Below the pieces are notes generated by a model, which saw nothing but the letters and a program-made list of their open reading frames with translations, was not told the DNA's origin and made no database searches. 64,000 nt of DNA, from assembly GCA_946997485.1 (NCBI GenBank), contig CAMPVF010000001.1:1-64000 (forward strand), read 5' to 3'. Shown piece by piece: positions 60,737 through 64,000 of the stretch (position 1 is its first letter; every line of letters begins with the position of its first letter). The position numbers were made by a program, and so were the translations under genes. Source of the DNA: an uncultured Atopobium sp. (GTDB taxonomy: Bacteria > Actinomycetota > Coriobacteriia > Coriobacteriales > Atopobiaceae).

Positions 60737-62815
60737 CTACCAGGTTTGCAGCGTTTGCCACACCGCACGGGCAACATCCTTGGGTATACCCGCTACCTGC
60801 TCAATATCGGCAACTGTTGCGCTACGCAGGCGTTTCATGGAGCCAAAGTGCGCAAGGAGCTGTTTTTTACGCTTGGGACCTACGCCTTCAACTTCGTCCA
60901 AAATAGATTTACTCATGGCTTTATCACGCAAATAACGGTGAAAGGTAATGGCAAAGCGGTGCGACTCGTCGCGAATGTACTTAATGAGATACAGCGACGC
61001 CGAGCCCGAAGGAAGCACGATGGGCGTGGTGTCCCACGGCACAAACACTTCCTCGTCCGACTTTGCAAGGCCGCACACATTAAGCGAAATACCCAAGGCT
61101 TTAAGCTGCTTTAATGCGGCTGTAAGCTGCGGTTTTCCGCCGTCGAGCACAAGCAGCTGCGGCGCGGGGCCAAAGGCGTTACTGGCAAGATTTTTTGCGG
61201 AATACCGCCGCCCCAACACTTCGCTCATCGACACAAAGTCGTTGGCCTCATCAAGCTTTGTGCGTATTTTAAAGTGACGATACAGGTGCTTTGCCGGCTT
61301 GCCGTTAATAAACACCACCATCGACGCTACGGTAAAATAGCCGTGCAGCGTGGATATATCAAAACACTCAATACGCTGCGGAATTGCGGGAAGCGCCAAA
61401 GCACTTTCAAGCTCAAGCAGCGCGGTATTTGTTCTATCGTCGCTATACCCCGTGCGCACCATATAGCGCACAAGCGCGTGCTGCGCGTTACGCATCGCCG
61501 TTTCGAGAAGTTTTTTCTTTTCGCCGCGCTGCGGCACATGTACGCTGCAGGCATGACCCGCACGGCACGAGAGCCACTGAGTAAGCGCACATTCATCATC
61601 GAGCGCGCACGAGAGCTGTATTTCGGCAGGTATATCATCTGTTTTTTCGTAGTAGCGCTTAATAAAACTTTCTTGCAGCTCAACTTCGGGCACGTCCATG
61701 CCACTATTTAATATAAAATCGTTAGCTCGGATAACGCTTCCTTCGCGCACGATAAATACGCATACCGCCGATATCGTTTCTTGTCGATAAAACCCAATAA
61801 CATCTACCGACGTTTTAGACGAAAGCACAACCTGCTGAGAATCTTGCAGCGAAGAAAGCACATCAAGACGACGTTTAATGCGCGCTGCCTGCTCAAAGGC
61901 CAAATCGGCGGCAGCATCGCGCATCTGCTGGGTAAGAGTTTCGTATATGGATGTGCGCTTACCGCGCAAAAAGTCGCGCACAAGGGCAACGTGCTGCGCA
62001 TATTCTTCCCTGCTTATGGCGCCCACGCATACGCCCGGCGCTTTTCCCACGTGATAATCAAAACAGCTTTTTTCCGAGGTTGCGAGCGTGAGCTGTGCTA
62101 CCTGCACGTCCTCGGGGTGCTGTGCAAAATGCTTCGTCATCTTCCGCCACACGGGGCAGGTTGTAGCACAAATAGGTGCCGCTTTGCGCAAAATTTCTAT
62201 CGTTTCGCGCGCGGCATGCGAATCGGTGTAAGGGCCAAAATACAAGCTCGTTTTGTCGTGCTGCTCACGGGTGTACTTAATGGCAGGAAAAGGTGAGCCC
62301 ATGGTAAGCGCAATGTAGGGATAACTTTTATCATCCTTAAAATCAACGTTATAGTAGGGTTTGTAATAGCCAATGAGGTTACGCTCAAGCACGAGCGCTT
62401 CATGCTCGGTTTCTACCACAATGTAATCGAAACGTGCCACCTCAAGCATCATACGCGGAATTTTAAGACGATCGTCGCTCAGCTGCACATATTGCGTCAT
62501 ACGCGCACGCAAATTTTTGGCTTTGCCCACGTAAATAACGGTGTCGTGAACGTTTTTCCACAGGTAGCAGCCGGGCTCTTCGGGCACGTGCGCCACTTGT
62601 TCGGCAAGCGACACGCCCTCGGCAGGCGCGCTGTGAATAGCGCGTTTTACGTAGTATTTAAGGGAGTTGGTATACACAACGGGTGTGTGCGCACGGGGTG
62701 CGTCATGTAAAGAAGACGTAGGCAGAGCATCCATGCGCGCAGGCAGATGTGAGGATTGATTTTTGCTCTGTTCGTGATACATGCTATCATCTACCATACA
62801 TAGAGTGGCGTACAT
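60737..62815 (-). CDS. uvrC: excinuclease ABC subunit C
   Basis: 692 residues. Dual-incision nuclease of nucleotide excision repair. GIY-YIG domain near 75 (EPGCYLWKNVHDTVIYVGKAKNL, quoted in part), UVR motif DLAFEQAARIKRRLDVL near 295, RNase-H-like C-terminal nuclease LLVLDGGKPQLTAA near 545, and tandem HhH at the end (LDEVEGVGPKRKKQLL). Start is not certain: ATG 62815, 62797 and 62782 are in frame and none has a good SD; the first ~55 residues are not conserved. Confidence 0.95.
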   Translation of the reverse strand: MYATLCMVDDSMYHEQSKNQSSHLPARMDALPTSSLHDAPRAHTPVVYTNSLKYYVKRAIHSAPAEGVSLAEQVAHVPEEPGCYLWKNVHDTVIYVGKAKNLRARMTQYVQLSDDRLKIPRMMLEVARFDYIVVETEHEALVLERNLIGYYKPYYNVDFKDDKSYPYIALTMGSPFPAIKYTREQHDKTSLYFGPYTDSHAARETIEILRKAAPICATTCPVWRKMTKHFAQHPEDVQVAQLTLATSEKSCFDYHVGKAPGVCVGAISREEYAQHVALVRDFLRGKRTSIYETLTQQMRDAAADLAFEQAARIKRRLDVLSSLQDSQQVVLSSKTSVDVIGFYRQETISAVCVFIVREGSVIRANDFILNSGMDVPEVELQESFIKRYYEKTDDIPAEIQLSCALDDECALTQWLSCRAGHACSVHVPQRGEKKKLLETAMRNAQHALVRYMVRTGYSDDRTNTALLELESALALPAIPQRIECFDISTLHGYFTVASMVVFINGKPAKHLYRHFKIRTKLDEANDFVSMSEVLGRRYSAKNLASNAFGPAPQLLVLDGGKPQLTAALKQLKALGISLNVCGLAKSDEEVFVPWDTTPIVLPSGSASLYLIKYIRDESHRFAITFHRYLRDKAMSKSILDEVEGVGPKRKKQLLAHFGSMKRLRSATVADIEQVAGIPKDVARAVWQTLQTW

Positions 62816-62902
62816 TATCGCGCGCGTGCGCTGGTATAACTATACCCCACTTGGTAGCATTTAATTAAAACGCAAGGCCTGCGCGGTGAATCGAGGATAC
62901 AC

Positions 62903-64000
62903 GTGCATATAGAACACATACAAGTAGACGTTCTTGTTATTGGCGCGGGGCTCGCTGGCACGCAAGCAGCATATTGCGCAGCAAAGCAGGGTCTTCGAGT
63001 TGCAATTAGCACACGCACTCATATGTTTTCGGGCCTGAGTTTTTCTAACCACACCTGGGGTATGCGGCTTATCTCACCCCAAAATGAAGCCGATGCAGAC
63101 GATCTTATTGAGGTTGTGCGCGACGTAGGCCAAGCGTGCGCGCAAGATGAGCTCTCGTCGTTTTTTATTCGTCACATACCGCACGCCATAACACAGCTAA
63201 AAAACCAAGGTGTTAAGCTCGTCGAGCCAAAAGACGCAACCATGGCGCACATGCTTCCCTGCTTTGACAGGCACAAACGCACGTGGTATGGCATTCATCA
63301 CAAGTATTATGTGCATGCGCTACGCCGGCGTATGCAAGAGCTCGACATATTGGAGCTTGCGCACACACAGCTTATCGACGTGCTCGAAGCAAATCAAAAA
63401 ACGGTGGCCGAAGATGTATGGGATAGACGCTTTCGCACGAGCTGCACAACAGATACACCGCCTACGTGCGCCGATGCCGCTGATATACGTAAGCAACAGG
63501 CGCCGTACGATGTACATCCTGCTCAAACTGCGCAAACTGCGCAAACAAACAGCAGCGCAAACGCGCGTATTATTACAGGAGCTGTCCTCTACGACTTGCA
63601 AAAACGCCAATTTATTGCCGTTGAAACGCCCGCGGTGGTGCTTGCGTGCGGTGGTATTGGCGGTATTTATCGCGATAGCTATGCTCCGCACGCCGGTTAT
63701 GGCACAAGCCACGCAATTGGTCTTGCTCACGAACTCTACCTTACGAATATTGAGTTTATGCAGCTTATGCCTACGTTTGTGCATAACAATAACGCGTGCA
63801 TGGTAAACGAAAAAACCTACGAGTGGGCGCGTGTGTACAATGCCGAAAAAGTGGCACTTGGCGAATGCGATACGCAAAAGTGGCATGAACGCCTGCTGCA
63901 ACGTGCAACCTATGGCCCGTTTACGTCGCGCTTAGCCGGAAAAACTATCGATTTGGCGCTTGCGGGCATTGTAACCGATACTCATACGCCCGCAAAAATA
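62903..64000 (+). CDS. FAD-dependent oxidoreductase, NadB/fumarate-reductase-flavoprotein type, 3' end outside window
   Basis: 366 codons in the window. GTG start with GAGG 6 bases upstream. Rossmann FAD motif VLVIGAGLAGTQAA near residue 11, then a THMFSGLSFSNHTWGM segment. Near 248 VVLACGGIGGIYRDS and LTNIEFMQLMPTFV near 285 match the FAD-binding/substrate region of L-aspartate oxidase, succinate dehydrogenase and fumarate reductase flavoproteins. A Thr/Ala/Gln-rich insertion (TAQTAQTN) is at about 210. Substrate undecided; no nadA or nadC neighbour is visible. Divergent from uvrC, with a shared 87-base promoter region. Confidence 0.75.
   Translation, partial: MHIEHIQVDVLVIGAGLAGTQAAYCAAKQGLRVAISTRTHMFSGLSFSNHTWGMRLISPQNEADADDLIEVVRDVGQACAQDELSSFFIRHIPHAITQLKNQGVKLVEPKDATMAHMLPCFDRHKRTWYGIHHKYYVHALRRRMQELDILELAHTQLIDVLEANQKTVAEDVWDRRFRTSCTTDTPPTCADAADIRKQQAPYDVHPAQTAQTAQTNSSANARIITGAVLYDLQKRQFIAVETPAVVLACGGIGGIYRDSYAPHAGYGTSHAIGLAHELYLTNIEFMQLMPTFVHNNNACMVNEKTYEWARVYNAEKVALGECDTQKWHERLLQRATYGPFTSRLAGKTIDLALAGIVTDTHTPAKI

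Overview
The window looks like chromosomal DNA from an actinobacterium of class Coriobacteriia, with roughly balanced GC; a Cryptobacterium/Eggerthellales-type host fits best, but this is inferred from gene content. Pointers are the actinobacterial integration host factor (mIHF) beside gmk-rpoZ, the whiA-rapZ-uvrC block, a type 1B pyrKD pair in a complete pyrRBCKDF operon, and standard Shine-Dalgarno signals. Almost every gene lies on the minus strand; only the AlbA_2-type gene (11.5 kb), yqeK (15.1 kb) and the flavoprotein at the right edge lie on plus.

Region 1-4.1 kb is a surface-protein locus. A very large secreted repeat protein (3' end outside the window) begins with a start codon, a good SD and a promoter, but a run of nine Gs just after the start puts the signal peptide and the ~920-codon body out of frame. 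Ten or seven Gs would restore it, so this is a strong candidate phase-variable ON/OFF switch, OFF in this copy. Next to it sit a DUF3021 membrane protein and a LytTR regulator, with a 21-bp direct repeat upstream that resembles a LytTR site.

Region 4.2-13.4 kb is an accessory/defence island: a truncated RhuM-like gene, a type III restriction-modification pair (res, mod) preceded in the same operon by a gene with a HEPN-type RNase motif and by a decayed DUF4391-like gene, then a plus-strand Schlafen-AlbA_2/HATPase regulator with palindromic operator-like sites and a G8 tract at its ribosome-binding site, and a cytidine-deaminase-like gene.

Region 13.6-30 kb is mostly housekeeping: RumA-type rRNA methyltransferase, yqeK, holA-comEC-comEA (DNA uptake and clamp loader), thiI, rpoZ-gmk-mIHF, the pyr operon with a leader terminator, a YigZ/IMPACT protein and tRNA-Val. 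Region 30-42 kb has a flippase-like membrane protein, the nifS-mnmA sulfur-relay pair (thiI may use the same sulfur source), and a znuACB-type metal transporter followed by a large histidine-triad (Pht-like) protein, controlled by one promoter flanked by two metalloregulator-like operators. An ATP-grasp ligase and tRNA-Asn follow.

Region 42-55 kb holds a flavin reductase, rpoD-dnaG, ribF-truB-nrnA-rbfA-infB-nusA-rimP (a classic nusA-infB cluster). A membrane-anchored protein of unknown function and a 600-bp non-coding stretch with a large hairpin interrupt the map before whiA-rapZ-nanE-uvrC, and an FAD-dependent oxidoreductase runs off the right end. Short tandem repeats (9-14 bp) recur in spacers and in N-terminal or linker regions of several conserved proteins, suggesting active replication slippage in this lineage.
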